Source: a virus. Taken from it: 20,856 nt of DNA. Positions within the stretch are counted from its first letter, which is position 1, and each line of letters begins with the position of its first letter. This document shows positions 12,892 through 20,419 of this stretch, piece by piece. The stretch is taken from positions 1 to 20,856 of the IMG/VR virus record IMGVR_UViG_3300035698_027037. One strand, 5' to 3'. Position numbers and translations under genes: made by a program. The notes beneath the pieces are model-generated. The model saw only the letters and a list, made by a program, of their open reading frames with translations, was not told the DNA's origin and searched no databases.

Positions 12892-14226
12892 ATGCAGACA
12901 AAGACTCCAACACTGAGCAAAACACGCGATTTCGCCAAGAGTGAACCCAAGAGGTTTTATTCTGTTGCCAAGCTGTCTTCCAAGATCTCTGAAACGCCTG
13001 AAGGATTCCTCATCTGCGAAGGCGTGCCGATCACCCGCGCCGGAGACCTTGTTTACGCATCCTCTGAAACGCCGTTGGACTTAGGCTCTTCAGAGCAAAC
13101 AATCATCAGCCGCTCGATTGAAGACATTCACGACGCGCAAACCATTGCTAGTTTCGAGGGTAAACCCGTGACTATCAATCACCCTGACGACTTTGTCACG
13201 CCGGAGAACTGGCGCGAGTTTGCCGTTGGGGTTGTTCAAAACGTTCGTCCTGGAACTGGCGAAGACAAGAACATGTTGTTGGCCGACCTGCTCATCACCG
13301 ACGCGGAAGCTATTTCCGCCGTCAAGAGCAAGCGCCTGCGGGAAGTTTCTTGCGGCTACGAAGCGGAGTACGTTCAAACGGCTCCAGGACGCGGCAGACA
13401 AGAAAACATTTTAGGCAATCACGTAGCATTGGTGACATCTGGGCGGTGCGGTTCAGAATGTGCCATTTTCGATCACGCACCACAAAAGGAGAAGACTCCC
13501 ATGACCATGAAAGAGAAACTCATGGGGATCTTTGGGAAGGCTCTAGATGAAGCCATGCCCGAAGACACCCCAAAGGCAAAGGCTGGCGATCAGCCCGATA
13601 TGGCAGAGATGCTTGCCGCCATCATGGCTCGCCTTGAAAGCATTGAAGCAGGCATGAACGCTTCAACTGACGAGGAAAAAGAGCCGATGTCTGACGAAGA
13701 CATGGAAAAAGAACCGATGTCTGACGAAGACATGGAAGGCGAACCCAAAGCCGACCACACCCCAGAAGAAGTGGCAACGTTGGAAGAGCGCTTGAGCGCG
13801 ATGGAAACAAACATCGCAACCATCGCCGAAGCCGTTTCCAAGATGGTTGGGGATGAGGAAGAGGAAATGATGGACGAGGAAAAAGAACCCATGTCCGACA
13901 AGTCCTACGACTCAGACACAAGAATGCGCGCAGAAATTCTAGCTCCTGGAATGGGCAAGTGCAAGGACATCAAGTCCAAAGCACTCAAGCAAGCTTACTC
14001 AACCGAAGACGGCAAAGCCGTGATCGACAGTTTGCTTTCAGGCAAGACGCTAGACTCTGCCGACAAGAACATGTTGTTTGTTGCAGCTTCTGAACTACTG
14101 AAAGGTGTTCGTCGCTCGCATTTGAACGCACGTGTTGCTCTGGATTCATTGCCAGCCATGAAGCTCGGCGCAATGACCCCAGAAAAGATTAACGAACTCA
14201 ACGCCGCTCGCTTCGGCAAACATTAA
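12892..14226 (+). CDS. prohead protease/scaffold fusion (DUF2213)
   Basis: A 444-residue protein, counting from the ATG at 12892. The N-terminal half matches the DUF2213 head-maturation protease: TPEGFLICEGVPITRAGDL, GKPVTINHPDDF with a candidate catalytic His, and REVSCGYEAEY with a candidate catalytic Ser. The C-terminal half is a very acidic, Met/Glu-rich helical scaffold with a duplicated ten-residue unit (13681-13740), ending in a conserved helical tail (from about 13920). It would guide capsid assembly and then process the prohead. An in-frame ATG at 12853 would give 457 residues; I prefer 12892 because 12853 has no ribosome site and lies inside the promoter candidate, but neither site is strong. 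An internal start at 13501 probably yields free scaffold. Confidence 0.9.
   Translation: MQTKTPTLSKTRDFAKSEPKRFYSVAKLSSKISETPEGFLICEGVPITRAGDLVYASSETPLDLGSSEQTIISRSIEDIHDAQTIASFEGKPVTINHPDDFVTPENWREFAVGVVQNVRPGTGEDKNMLLADLLITDAEAISAVKSKRLREVSCGYEAEYVQTAPGRGRQENILGNHVALVTSGRCGSECAIFDHAPQKEKTPMTMKEKLMGIFGKALDEAMPEDTPKAKAGDQPDMAEMLAAIMARLESIEAGMNASTDEEKEPMSDEDMEKEPMSDEDMEGEPKADHTPEEVATLEERLSAMETNIATIAEAVSKMVGDEEEEMMDEEKEPMSDKSYDSDTRMRAEILAPGMGKCKDIKSKALKQAYSTEDGKAVIDSLLSGKTLDSADKNMLFVAASELLKGVRRSHLNARVALDSLPAMKLGAMTPEKINELNAARFGKH
13486..13503 (+). promoter_or_regulatory. strong internal ribosome site and start codon inside the protease/scaffold gene
   Basis: AAGGAG (13486-13491), nine bases, then ATG (13501-13503) in the protease frame. 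It is a better ribosome site than the one at the gene's own start and lies exactly at the protease/scaffold boundary, followed by MTMKEKLMGIFGK. Confidence 0.65.
13501..14226 (+). CDS. nested in-frame scaffold protein
   Basis: Initiation at the internal ATG would produce a 241-residue protein identical to the C-terminal part of the DUF2213 protein, without the protease. It is acidic, with long Glu/Asp/Met-rich helices and the tandem repeat EPMSDEDME. It would act as free scaffold in excess over the protease-bearing form, as in the lambda C/Nu3 pair, where Nu3 is translated from an internal start of the protease gene. The sequence shows the ribosome site and the domain boundary; production of the short form is inferred. 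Confidence 0.58.
   Translation: MTMKEKLMGIFGKALDEAMPEDTPKAKAGDQPDMAEMLAAIMARLESIEAGMNASTDEEKEPMSDEDMEKEPMSDEDMEGEPKADHTPEEVATLEERLSAMETNIATIAEAVSKMVGDEEEEMMDEEKEPMSDKSYDSDTRMRAEILAPGMGKCKDIKSKALKQAYSTEDGKAVIDSLLSGKTLDSADKNMLFVAASELLKGVRRSHLNARVALDSLPAMKLGAMTPEKINELNAARFGKH
13681..13740 (+). repeat. 30-bp tandem duplication in the scaffold region
   Basis: The 30-base units at 13681-13710 and 13711-13740 differ at four positions, with an identical 24-base core, and each encodes EPMSDEDME plus one residue. A related EKEPMSDKS follows near 13876. The change is in frame, lengthening the acidic scaffold linker by about ten residues. Confidence 0.9.
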
Positions 14227-14236
14227 GGAGAAAACC

Positions 14237-14725
14237 ATGACTGCTTTCCTATATCGCGCTCCGTCTGGTGTTGCCGGCGACATTACTCGTCAACAGGACA
14301 CCATTGTAGAATCAGGCTTGCTCAACGCAGCCAGCGCACCGGCTTCGTTCGGCGCACCAGTGAAAATCGTTAGCGGCAAATTCGAGAAGATCGAAGCTGC
14401 TGACACTGCAGCCGACTTTTTCGGCATCTTGTCTCGTTCGGTTCCTAGCATCGCTGGCGACACCGGTCAGAGCTTCGGCACGGGCACGCCCAACGCTGAG
14501 GCCATCAACGGCATCGTCGTGCAAGGCTACATCAACGCCGTTTGCGCTGTGGGCACGCCAGTACGCGGCTCTTCAGTGTTTATGCGTATCGCCGTTGACA
14601 CAGGCAAAGCTGTTGGCGACTTTGAAACCGCGCTCGTCACTGACGAAACCGTTGCGCTGACAGGCGTGACTTGGGCTGTTGACGGCAAAGATGCCAGCAA
14701 CGTTGCTGAAATCCGTATCGCTTAA
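14237..14725 (+). CDS. capsid decoration/cement protein (DUF2190-like)
   Basis: A 162-residue beta-rich protein between scaffold and major capsid, the usual place for the head decoration (cement) protein. The start MTAFLYRAPSGVAGDITRQQ and the sections FGAPVKIVSGKFEKIEAADTA (by position, about 38-58), FFGILSRSVPS, and NGIVVQGYINAV match the gp24-type structural cement/DUF2190-like pattern I know from similar phages. It probably binds the outside of the capsid lattice and stabilises it after expansion. No signal peptide. AAGGAG is six bases upstream of the ATG, and its stop is immediately followed by the ribosome site of the capsid gene. Confidence 0.82.
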   Translation: MTAFLYRAPSGVAGDITRQQDTIVESGLLNAASAPASFGAPVKIVSGKFEKIEAADTAADFFGILSRSVPSIAGDTGQSFGTGTPNAEAINGIVVQGYINAVCAVGTPVRGSSVFMRIAVDTGKAVGDFETALVTDETVALTGVTWAVDGKDASNVAEIRIA

Positions 14726-14735
14726 GGAGCACAAG

Positions 14736-15677
14736 ATGAAAACATTCGATTCAACTCTGGCGTACTACGTCAACCAGCTAGACAATTTAGACCGTACATT
14801 GTACGAACCTTTGACCAACGTGACTTGGGGTCGTGACATCAAGTTGCGCACCGGCATCTCGATGGCCAACGAGTCAACCTCGTTCATCCGTTCAACGCTC
14901 GGCGGCGTCGGTTCGCAAAGCGCTTCCGGCAAGCCTTGGTTGTCTCCCAACTCAACAACCCTCCCTGGAGTGTCGGTCGACGGCGAACGCATCGTTTTGC
15001 CTTTGCGCTTGTTGGGTCAAGAAATCAGCTACACGTCTGTTGAGCTAGAACGCAGCCAGTTGCTCGGTCAGCCGATCGACACGCAAAAGTTCAACGCAAT
15101 GAACTTGATGTACCAGATGCACACAGACGAGATGGTTTACATCGGTGACACAGACGTTGGTGCAACCGGCTTGCTGAACAGCTCGTTGGTGACTTCTGGC
15201 TCTGTGACCAACGGCGCTGCTGGCACGCCTGCTTGGACGACCAAAACACCGACCGAAATCCTCAAGGACGTCAACGACCTGATCCAAACCACTTGGGAAG
15301 CTTCTGGTTACGCTGTTTGCCCTGACAAGCTGTTGTTGCCGCCTGCGCAGTTCGCTTACATCAGCTCACAGCTGATCTCAGCAGCCGGTAGCGCTTCGAT
15401 CTTGACTTTCTTGGAAGACAACTCGATCAGCCTGCGCGTGAATGGTCGCAAGCTCGACATCCAGCCTTTGAAGTGGTTGACCGACCGAGGAGCTGCTGGT
15501 GCTGACCGTATGATCGCTTACACCAACGACGAAAACCGCGTGCGCTTCCCAATGGTGCCCGTGCGTCGTGAAACGCCTTATTACCTCGGCATCAAGTTCA
15601 ATGCCCCTTACATCTGGGCATTCGGCGAAACCGAGTTTGTGTATCCTGAAACTCTACGATACGCAGACGGCATCTAA
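14736..15677 (+). CDS. major capsid protein (DUF2184-type, HK97 fold)
   Basis: A 313-residue protein beginning MKTFDSTLAYYVNQLD. I chose this ATG because AAGGAG (14724-14729) is six bases upstream; an in-frame ATG at 14679 lies inside the decoration gene. The sequence has an N-terminal arm, a central block with TDEMVYIGDTDVGATGLLN (about 128-146), and a C-terminal P-domain-like segment with FPMVPVRRETPYYLGIKF and AFGETEFVYPETLRY (about 270-310). These match DUF2184 major capsid proteins. It forms the icosahedral head. Length is typical for those without a cleaved prodomain. Codon choice is strongly regular (few rare codons), as expected for high expression. Confidence 0.93.
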   Translation: MKTFDSTLAYYVNQLDNLDRTLYEPLTNVTWGRDIKLRTGISMANESTSFIRSTLGGVGSQSASGKPWLSPNSTTLPGVSVDGERIVLPLRLLGQEISYTSVELERSQLLGQPIDTQKFNAMNLMYQMHTDEMVYIGDTDVGATGLLNSSLVTSGSVTNGAAGTPAWTTKTPTEILKDVNDLIQTTWEASGYAVCPDKLLLPPAQFAYISSQLISAAGSASILTFLEDNSISLRVNGRKLDIQPLKWLTDRGAAGADRMIAYTNDENRVRFPMVPVRRETPYYLGIKFNAPYIWAFGETEFVYPETLRYADGI

Positions 15678-15689
15678 AAGGAGAACGGC

Positions 15690-16064
15690 ATGCAAGTCCA
15701 ATTCAATCGTCCGGTGACCATATCTGGTGTTACGTACGGAAAAGGACAGCATGCCGTTCCTGACGAAGTTAAAGGAGACTGGTTCTTTGAGGCTCTCGTT
15801 AAGGACGGTGATGTTGTGGTTCTTCGTGCAGAAAAAGTTCATTCTGTTCCAACTCCGGCTGTTTCGGCTCCGGCTGTTGTGGCAGAGCAGGTTCAGAACG
15901 CTGCAAAGGCACCTGACGTTCTCGACGGAACGACCAAACAGATCGCTGCGGCGATTCAAGGGTTGGAAGTCGAGCAACTGATGGAGTTGATGGAACGCGA
16001 ACAAGCAGGCAAAACCCGCAAGGGCGTTGTTCGGTTGCTCGAAGAAGCGCTCGGAGCTGAATGA
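15690..16064 (+). CDS. small head-region protein, likely head-tail connector accessory
   Basis: A 124-residue protein directly after the capsid gene. The N-terminal part (MQVQFNRPVTISGVTYGKGQH) is a short beta module. A Pro/Ala/Val linker follows (about 50-75), then a C-terminal helical block GLEVEQLMELMEREQAGKTRKGVVRLLEEAL (by position, about 91-121). Such HeH/LEM-like C-terminal helices are common in small phage proteins between capsid and adaptor genes, but no activity is established. AAAAGGAG precedes the start. It overlaps the next gene by four bases. A role in head completion is inferred from position. Confidence 0.75.
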   Translation: MQVQFNRPVTISGVTYGKGQHAVPDEVKGDWFFEALVKDGDVVVLRAEKVHSVPTPAVSAPAVVAEQVQNAAKAPDVLDGTTKQIAAAIQGLEVEQLMELMEREQAGKTRKGVVRLLEEALGAE

Positions 16065-16447
16065 TGGACGTGGCGAAATTCCGCACAGACTTTCCCGAGT
16101 TTGCGGAAGCCGCTCGTTACACGAACAACGCTGTAACGTTCTGGTCAGGCATCGGCGAAAAGCTCGTGTCGCAAGATCGTTTCGGCAACTTGTACACTGA
16201 GGCTGTTGAACTCTTCACGGCGCACAATCTGGTTTTGGCGACAGGCAACAAGTCTGCGGCTGCATCGGGAGCGCTTCCTGGAGGGGCTGGCGGCGCGGTG
16301 GCGAGCAAGGCGGTGGGCTCTGTGAACGTGTCTTACGACAACGCTTCATCGGCAGAGTTGAACGCAGGCCATTGGAACCAAACGACCTATGGTCGGCAGT
16401 ACATTCGCTTGGCAAGACTAATAGGACAAGGGTGCGTGCAGTTATGA
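16061..16447 (+). CDS. head-tail adaptor protein (DUF4054)
   Basis: A 128-residue protein matching DUF4054. FRTDFPEFAEAARYTNNAVTF (by position, about 7-27) is the usual start of these small helical adaptors. It continues with NLYTEAVELFTAHNLVLA (about 43-60) and ends NQTTYGRQYIRLARLIGQG. A Gly/Ala-rich loop (about 65-80) is typical. It would sit on the portal and connect it to the neck. Two ATGs (16061 and 16064) are adjacent; the first overlaps the previous stop as ATGA. Confidence 0.87.
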   Translation: MMDVAKFRTDFPEFAEAARYTNNAVTFWSGIGEKLVSQDRFGNLYTEAVELFTAHNLVLATGNKSAAASGALPGGAGGAVASKAVGSVNVSYDNASSAELNAGHWNQTTYGRQYIRLARLIGQGCVQL

Positions 16448-16917
16448 TGAGAGTTACCATAGACAACGTCGAAAACATGTTGAAAGCCGTCAAAGCGATG
16501 GCCAATCAACGCGTGCTCGTCGGCGTGCCGTCTGAGGAATCTCCCCGTCGTGGCGAACCCGTGAACAACGCGACGTTGGCTTACATTCATGAAAATGGAT
16601 CGCCAGCTCGCAACATTCCAGCTCGACCCTTTTTGGTTCCAGGAGTGGAAAGCGCAAAAGACAAATTGGTCAAGACCCTCAAGGTCTACGCCACGCGTGC
16701 TCTGAACGACGAAAACGCGATCGAACAAGGTTTGAACGCCGCCGGTTTGGTGGCACAAAGCGCAGTCAAGAATCGCATTCGCTCTGGCGAGGGGTTTGCT
16801 CCGCTCAAGCCTTCAACGCTCGCGGCGCGTCGTCGCAAAGGCGCTCAAGGCACCAAGCCTCTGATCCGCACAGGCCAGTTGCTTAACAGCATCACTTATG
16901 TTGTGAGGGACAAGTAA
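16444..16917 (+). CDS. HK97 gp10-like neck / tail completion protein
   Basis: A 157-residue protein. I start it at 16444 (MMRVTIDNVENML) since this ATG overlaps the previous stop as ATGA; an earlier in-frame start would lie inside the adaptor gene. NNATLAYIHENGSPARNIPARPF (by position, about 40-62), followed by FLVPGV, is the signature of tail-completion/virion-morphogenesis proteins of the HK97 gp10 and Mu type. FAPLKPSTLAARRRKG and PLIRTGQLLNSITYVV complete it at the C-terminus. It likely caps the tail or joins tail to neck. Confidence 0.87.
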   Translation: MMRVTIDNVENMLKAVKAMANQRVLVGVPSEESPRRGEPVNNATLAYIHENGSPARNIPARPFLVPGVESAKDKLVKTLKVYATRALNDENAIEQGLNAAGLVAQSAVKNRIRSGEGFAPLKPSTLAARRRKGAQGTKPLIRTGQLLNSITYVVRDK

Positions 16918-17288
16918 TGGCTCTGCTCGACGTTTCTGATTTGTTGGTCGACCCAGATTTTACCAATGTGGTGACTTTGATCAAGCGCTCCGCAACGGTC
17001 AACGAGCACGGGGAAACGGTTTTGACGGAAGCGTCTTGCCTAATCTCCGCCGTGGTGCAAGGGGACAACCCTGAAGTCTTAGAGCGGCTCCCACAAGGAG
17101 CGCGGTTGTCGGACATCATCACGGTTTACACTCGTGCTGAGTTGGAAGTTGAAAGCAACAGCGGATACGCAGACGTTGTTGTTTGGCGCGGTCGCAGGTT
17201 CCAAGTGCAAGATGTTGCAGAAGACTTCATGAACTACGGCGCTGGCTTCACCAAGGCGTTTTGCATGTTGGAGCCTGCTCATGTCTAA
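16917..17288 (+). CDS. probable head-closure / stopper protein
   Basis: A 123-residue small beta-rich protein in the fixed position between the gp10-like completion protein and the neck terminator, where tailed phages encode the head-closure (stopper) protein. Visible features are TVNEHGETVLTEASCLISAVVQG (by position, about 27-49), SDIITVYTRAELEV and VVWRGRRFQVQDVAEDFMNYG. No stronger family signature is seen, so the role is inferred mainly from synteny. The start overlaps the previous stop (TAATG) and the end overlaps the next gene by eight bases, so expression is tightly coupled. Confidence 0.7.
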   Translation: MALLDVSDLLVDPDFTNVVTLIKRSATVNEHGETVLTEASCLISAVVQGDNPEVLERLPQGARLSDIITVYTRAELEVESNSGYADVVVWRGRRFQVQDVAEDFMNYGAGFTKAFCMLEPAHV

Positions 17289-17865
17289 CACGAGCGCCAC
17301 CGGCGGGTACTTGCTTGAGGGTTCGCCCAAGCCGTCTGAAGGGCAGGCGTTGCGCCGGTTCCTGCATGGCGTTTTGGTGGGTGTGACTGGGTTGTCTAAC
17401 AGCCTCGTTCGCCAGTCTTGGGAGGCCAATCCGGCTCCCGTGCCGAGCATTGAAACAGATTGGTTGGCGTTCGGCATTGAGTCACAACGGGCGGAAGCCG
17501 GTGACCCTTACCATCGACAAAGAGAAGACGGCTCCGCGTTGCTTATTCGGCACGAGGAGTTGGACGTTGCTTGCATTTTCTATGGACCAAACGCTCAAGG
17601 CAATGCAAATTTGTTGCGCGACAGCATGTATTTGGCGCAAAATAGGGAAAGCATGTACGCGGTCAATATGGGGCTGGTCGGTTTTTCAGAAACTTTTCAC
17701 GTCCCAGAGTTGATCAACGACAGGTTCTTTGACAGGGCAGACATAACAATGACGCTGCGCAGAGAAATTCGACGCGAGTATCCCGTGCTCAACTTTGTTG
17801 GTGCTGACGGAGCTATTTTAGCAAACAGAGATGTAACCACGCTGTCCAGAGAATGGTCAGTTTAA
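17281..17865 (+). CDS. phage neck terminator protein (gp12-like / LIC_12616 family)
   Basis: A 194-residue protein placed directly before the tail sheath. DWLAFGIESQRAEAGDPYHRQ (by position, about 60-80) and HEELDVACIFYGPNAQGNANLLRD (about 97-120) match the neck/tail terminator proteins of contractile phages. So do QNRESMYAVNMGLVG (about 120-134), VPELINDRFFDRADITMTLRR and YPVLNFVGADG. It should form the ring that caps the sheath and tube and docks to the head. It overlaps the upstream gene by eight bases. A clear gap with AGGAG precedes the sheath gene. Confidence 0.83.
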   Translation: MSNTSATGGYLLEGSPKPSEGQALRRFLHGVLVGVTGLSNSLVRQSWEANPAPVPSIETDWLAFGIESQRAEAGDPYHRQREDGSALLIRHEELDVACIFYGPNAQGNANLLRDSMYLAQNRESMYAVNMGLVGFSETFHVPELINDRFFDRADITMTLRREIRREYPVLNFVGADGAILANRDVTTLSREWSV

Positions 17866-17880
17866 TTTAGGAGAAATGAC

Positions 17881-19359
17881 ATGGCTCAAGGTTTGAATGT
17901 TGGACGGCTCGTTCGAGTTTCAGTCAACCTAGCACCGCTCGCGGCGGCTCGTCGCGGCTTCGGCACGCTACTTATTGCAGGCGACTCCAACGTCATCGAC
18001 GGATCCGAGCGCATGCGCTCTTACGTGGATCTTGAGTCGGTGGCTGGGGACTTCGGCACGTCTGCACCAGAATATCTGGCAGCGTCGCTTTACTTCGGTC
18101 AGTCGCCACGACCCAACAACTTGATGGTTGGTCGTTGGTTGCGCACGGCAACAGCCGCGCTGCTCAAGGGCGGCATCTTGACCGCGACCGAACAACTAAT
18201 GAGCGCTTGGACAGGCATCACAGACGGCTCGTTCCAAATCACTGTAGACGGCGGCACGGCTCAAAGCGTGACCGGCTTAGACTTCAGCGGCGAAACGAAC
18301 CTCAACGGCGTGGCCAGCGAGATCAACACCGTCCTGACCGGCGCAACAGCTTCTTGGGACGGCTCGCGATTCATCGTGACCAGCTCAACAACCGGCACGT
18401 CTTCAGAACTCGGCTACGCTTCGGCGGCTGCTTCTGGCAACGACATCAGCGGCTTGCTCAAGCTCACTTCTGACTTGGCTCTGGCTCCGGTGAACGGCTT
18501 CGGTGCGGAAACGCCTGTGGAAGCCTCCGCCGAGTTCGCAAACATGTCGGGTGCTTGGTACGGTTTGTCGTTCGCGGCGAGCGTAATGCCAGACGACAAC
18601 GCGCTGGTCGCAGTTGCTCAGTTCATTGAAGGCGCGAGCGTCAACCGAATATTCGGCGTCACTGAGACCGACACACGCGTGTTGGACGCAACCTTCACCA
18701 CGGACTTGGCTAGTCGGTTCAAGGACTTGAACTACAAGCGCACATGCGTGGCCTACTCGGCAAACCCCTACGCGATCACATCGTTCATGGGGCGTGCGTT
18801 CTCGGTGAACTTTTCCGCGAACCGTTCGACCATCACATTGATGTACAAGCAGTCTCCTGGAGTTGTGGCCGAACGCTTGACGGAAACGCAAGCGCAAACC
18901 TTGAAGGCCAAGCGCTGCAACGTGTTCGTTCAATACCAAAACGACACAGCCATCATCCAATACGGCGTCATGTCTGGTCAAGCCTACTTCGACGAGATTC
19001 ACGGGCTGGACTGGTTTGCTGATTCGTTGCAAACGAGCTTGTACAACTTGCTTTACCAAAGCAAAACCAAGATCCCACAAACCGACGCCGGTCAAAATCA
19101 ATTAGTCAACGGCGCGGCCAGCGTTTGCTTGGAAGCGATCAACAACGGCTTGGTTGCTCCAGGACAATGGAACGCCGACGGCTTCGGCCAGATCGAGCGT
19201 GGCGACTTCTTGGAAGAGGGCTTTTACATCTACACACCGCCCATGGCAGCACAAGATCAATCTATTCGTGAACAGCGCATCGCGCCTCCGATTCAGATCG
19301 CTCTCAAGCTCGCCGGTGCGATCCACGAAATCGACGCCATTGTCGACGTCAACCGCTAA
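17881..19359 (+). CDS. tail sheath protein (DUF3383)
   Basis: A 492-residue contractile sheath protein, showing that the phage is a myovirus. The N-terminus has VRVSVNLAPLAAARRGFGTLLIAGDSNVID (by position, about 11-41), then ESVAGDFGTSAPEYLAASLYF and PNNLMVGRW, all typical of DUF3383. The central variable domain is Ser/Thr/Gly-rich. The C-terminal core has KRCNVFVQYQND, GLDWFADSLQTSLYNLLY (about 370-390), NADGFGQIERGDFLEEGFY and a final PIQIALKLAGAIHEID strand that would join neighbouring subunits. Length is normal for the family. AGGAG precedes the ATG. Confidence 0.95.
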   Translation: MAQGLNVGRLVRVSVNLAPLAAARRGFGTLLIAGDSNVIDGSERMRSYVDLESVAGDFGTSAPEYLAASLYFGQSPRPNNLMVGRWLRTATAALLKGGILTATEQLMSAWTGITDGSFQITVDGGTAQSVTGLDFSGETNLNGVASEINTVLTGATASWDGSRFIVTSSTTGTSSELGYASAAASGNDISGLLKLTSDLALAPVNGFGAETPVEASAEFANMSGAWYGLSFAASVMPDDNALVAVAQFIEGASVNRIFGVTETDTRVLDATFTTDLASRFKDLNYKRTCVAYSANPYAITSFMGRAFSVNFSANRSTITLMYKQSPGVVAERLTETQAQTLKAKRCNVFVQYQNDTAIIQYGVMSGQAYFDEIHGLDWFADSLQTSLYNLLYQSKTKIPQTDAGQNQLVNGAASVCLEAINNGLVAPGQWNADGFGQIERGDFLEEGFYIYTPPMAAQDQSIREQRIAPPIQIALKLAGAIHEIDAIVDVNR

Positions 19360-19376
19360 TTAAGGAGAATTGAATC

Positions 19377-19829
19377 ATGAGCACTTATTCTTTCCAAGAC
19401 GTCGCCGCCGCAATTGTGGGCGTTGGAGGCTCGATCAACCTCGCGAGTGGCGCTTCAGTCGCTCAGGAAGGCTTGACGATCGAAGCCGTTGAAGACAAAA
19501 ACATCATGACCATTGGTGCAGACGGTTCAGGCATGCACTCTTTGTCTGCCAACGAATCCAGCACGGTCACCGTTCGGTTGTTGAAAACCTCGCCTGTGAA
19601 CGCGCAGTTGCAACTGATGTACAACCTGCAAACCAAGTCATCGCTCACTCACGGCAAGAACGTGATCACTGTGCGCGACGTGGTGCGCGGCGACGCCATC
19701 ATCTTGACCAATGCAGCGTTTGCTCGTCGTCCTTCAGTGACTTACGCCAACGAAGGCGGCATGAACGACTGGACTTTCCACGCAACCAAAACCACCCAGA
19801 TCTTGGGCGTTGGAACACCGGAGATTTAA
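19377..19829 (+). CDS. tail tube protein (DUF3277)
   Basis: A 150-residue inner tube protein directly after the sheath. YSFQDVAAAIVGVGGSINLA (4-23), EGLTIEAVEDKNIMTIGADG (30-49), GMHSLSANESSTVTVRLLKTSP (by position, about 52-73) and a conserved final block with DWTFHATKTTQILGVGTPEI match DUF3277. It stacks as hexameric rings inside the sheath. AAGGAG is upstream of the ATG. The next gene follows after three bases. Confidence 0.94.
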   Translation: MSTYSFQDVAAAIVGVGGSINLASGASVAQEGLTIEAVEDKNIMTIGADGSGMHSLSANESSTVTVRLLKTSPVNAQLQLMYNLQTKSSLTHGKNVITVRDVVRGDAIILTNAAFARRPSVTYANEGGMNDWTFHATKTTQILGVGTPEI

Positions 19830-19832
19830 GCC

Positions 19833-20243
19833 ATGGAATTTGAAATGGACGGCCAGACGTATCGTGTGAACAAGATCGACGCTCGATCGCAATTCCACAT
19901 CGTCCGGAGACTGGCTCCCGTGATCGGTGAGCTGCTTCCAGCTTTGAAAGGCGGCAAAGGGGGCGAAGACGCCATCCCGCCGCTGGCCAATGCTGTTGCT
20001 CAACTTTCAGACGCTGACGCAGACTATTGTTTGTTCGGTTTGCTGAAAGCTCTTTCCCGCAAACAACCGCAGGGCACGGGTTGGGGACCAGTCACAACCG
20101 GCCAACAATTGATGTATGAAGACATCACGATGCCTGTTATGCTTCAATTGGCTTGGAAGGCTTTGGCAGAGAACATGTCAGGTTTTTTCGCCGCTCTCCC
20201 CTCGGATTTACAAGAAGTAGCCCAGAGAGCAAAAGGCCAGTAA
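19833..20243 (+). CDS. tail assembly chaperone, short form (gpG analogue)
   Basis: A 136-residue helical protein between the tail tube and tape measure, the usual place of the phage tail assembly chaperone. Blocks YRVNKIDARSQFHIVRRLAP, DAIPPLANAVAQLSDADADYCLFGLL and YEDITMPVMLQLAWKALAENMSGFF (by position, to about 125) fit the chaperone family. It would coat the tape measure during tail assembly and not remain in the virion. GGAG lies upstream. The frame ends at TAA 20241-20243, but ribosomes that slip back at 20231-20234 would extend it into the following frame. Confidence 0.87.
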   Translation: MEFEMDGQTYRVNKIDARSQFHIVRRLAPVIGELLPALKGGKGGEDAIPPLANAVAQLSDADADYCLFGLLKALSRKQPQGTGWGPVTTGQQLMYEDITMPVMLQLAWKALAENMSGFFAALPSDLQEVAQRAKGQ

Positions 20244-20419
20244 AATGGGTCTCTCTGCCGGAAGGGGAGGATTGGCTGCTGCGACCAGTGCTCAAGGGGT
20301 TGTGCAAGTATGAAAGTCTAATTGATTGCACGCTGGCTTTGTCTGACGTCGCTTTGATGAACGAGGCGCTAGACGTGCAAGAGGAAAATGAAATGCGATA
20401 TCGAGAGGCCAACAAATGA
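19833..20419 (+). CDS. tail assembly chaperone, -1 frameshifted long form (gpGT analogue)
   Basis: The chaperone frame enters the -1 frame near its end. From 20234 that frame reads RPVKWVSLPEGEDWLLRPVL and continues to TGA 20417-20419 with no stop. The tail has no convincing start of its own: the only ATG before it in frame is an antecedent inside the short form at 20153, without a ribosome site. The fusion would be about 195 residues: 134 from the first frame plus 61. This G/GT design is conserved across tailed phages, where a minority of ribosomes slip. The C-terminal tail is expected to bind the tube protein, while the common part binds the tape measure. Confidence 0.8.
20229..20236 (+). 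other. probable -1 slippage site of the tail chaperone
   Basis: The codons GCA AAA GGC contain a four-A run (20231-20234). Lys tRNA on AAA can re-pair one base back on AAA, after which the -1 codons AGG CCA GTA follow. It is three codons before the stop. It is not a full X-XXY-YYZ heptamer, since the preceding GCA cannot re-pair fully, so low efficiency is expected. Confidence 0.55.

Noticed and set aside
14679-14735. Upstream in-frame start for the major capsid protein
   Set aside because: It falls inside the decoration gene, while the ATG at 14736 has AAGGAG six bases upstream.
18403-19101. Open frame of 232 codons on the minus strand
   Set aside because: Antisense to the sheath gene with no ribosome site or recognisable motif.
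20245-20419. Independent gene starting at ATG 20245 after the short chaperone
   Set aside because: That ATG is in a different frame from the conserved KWVSLPEGEDW tail; only a -1 shift from the chaperone reaches it.
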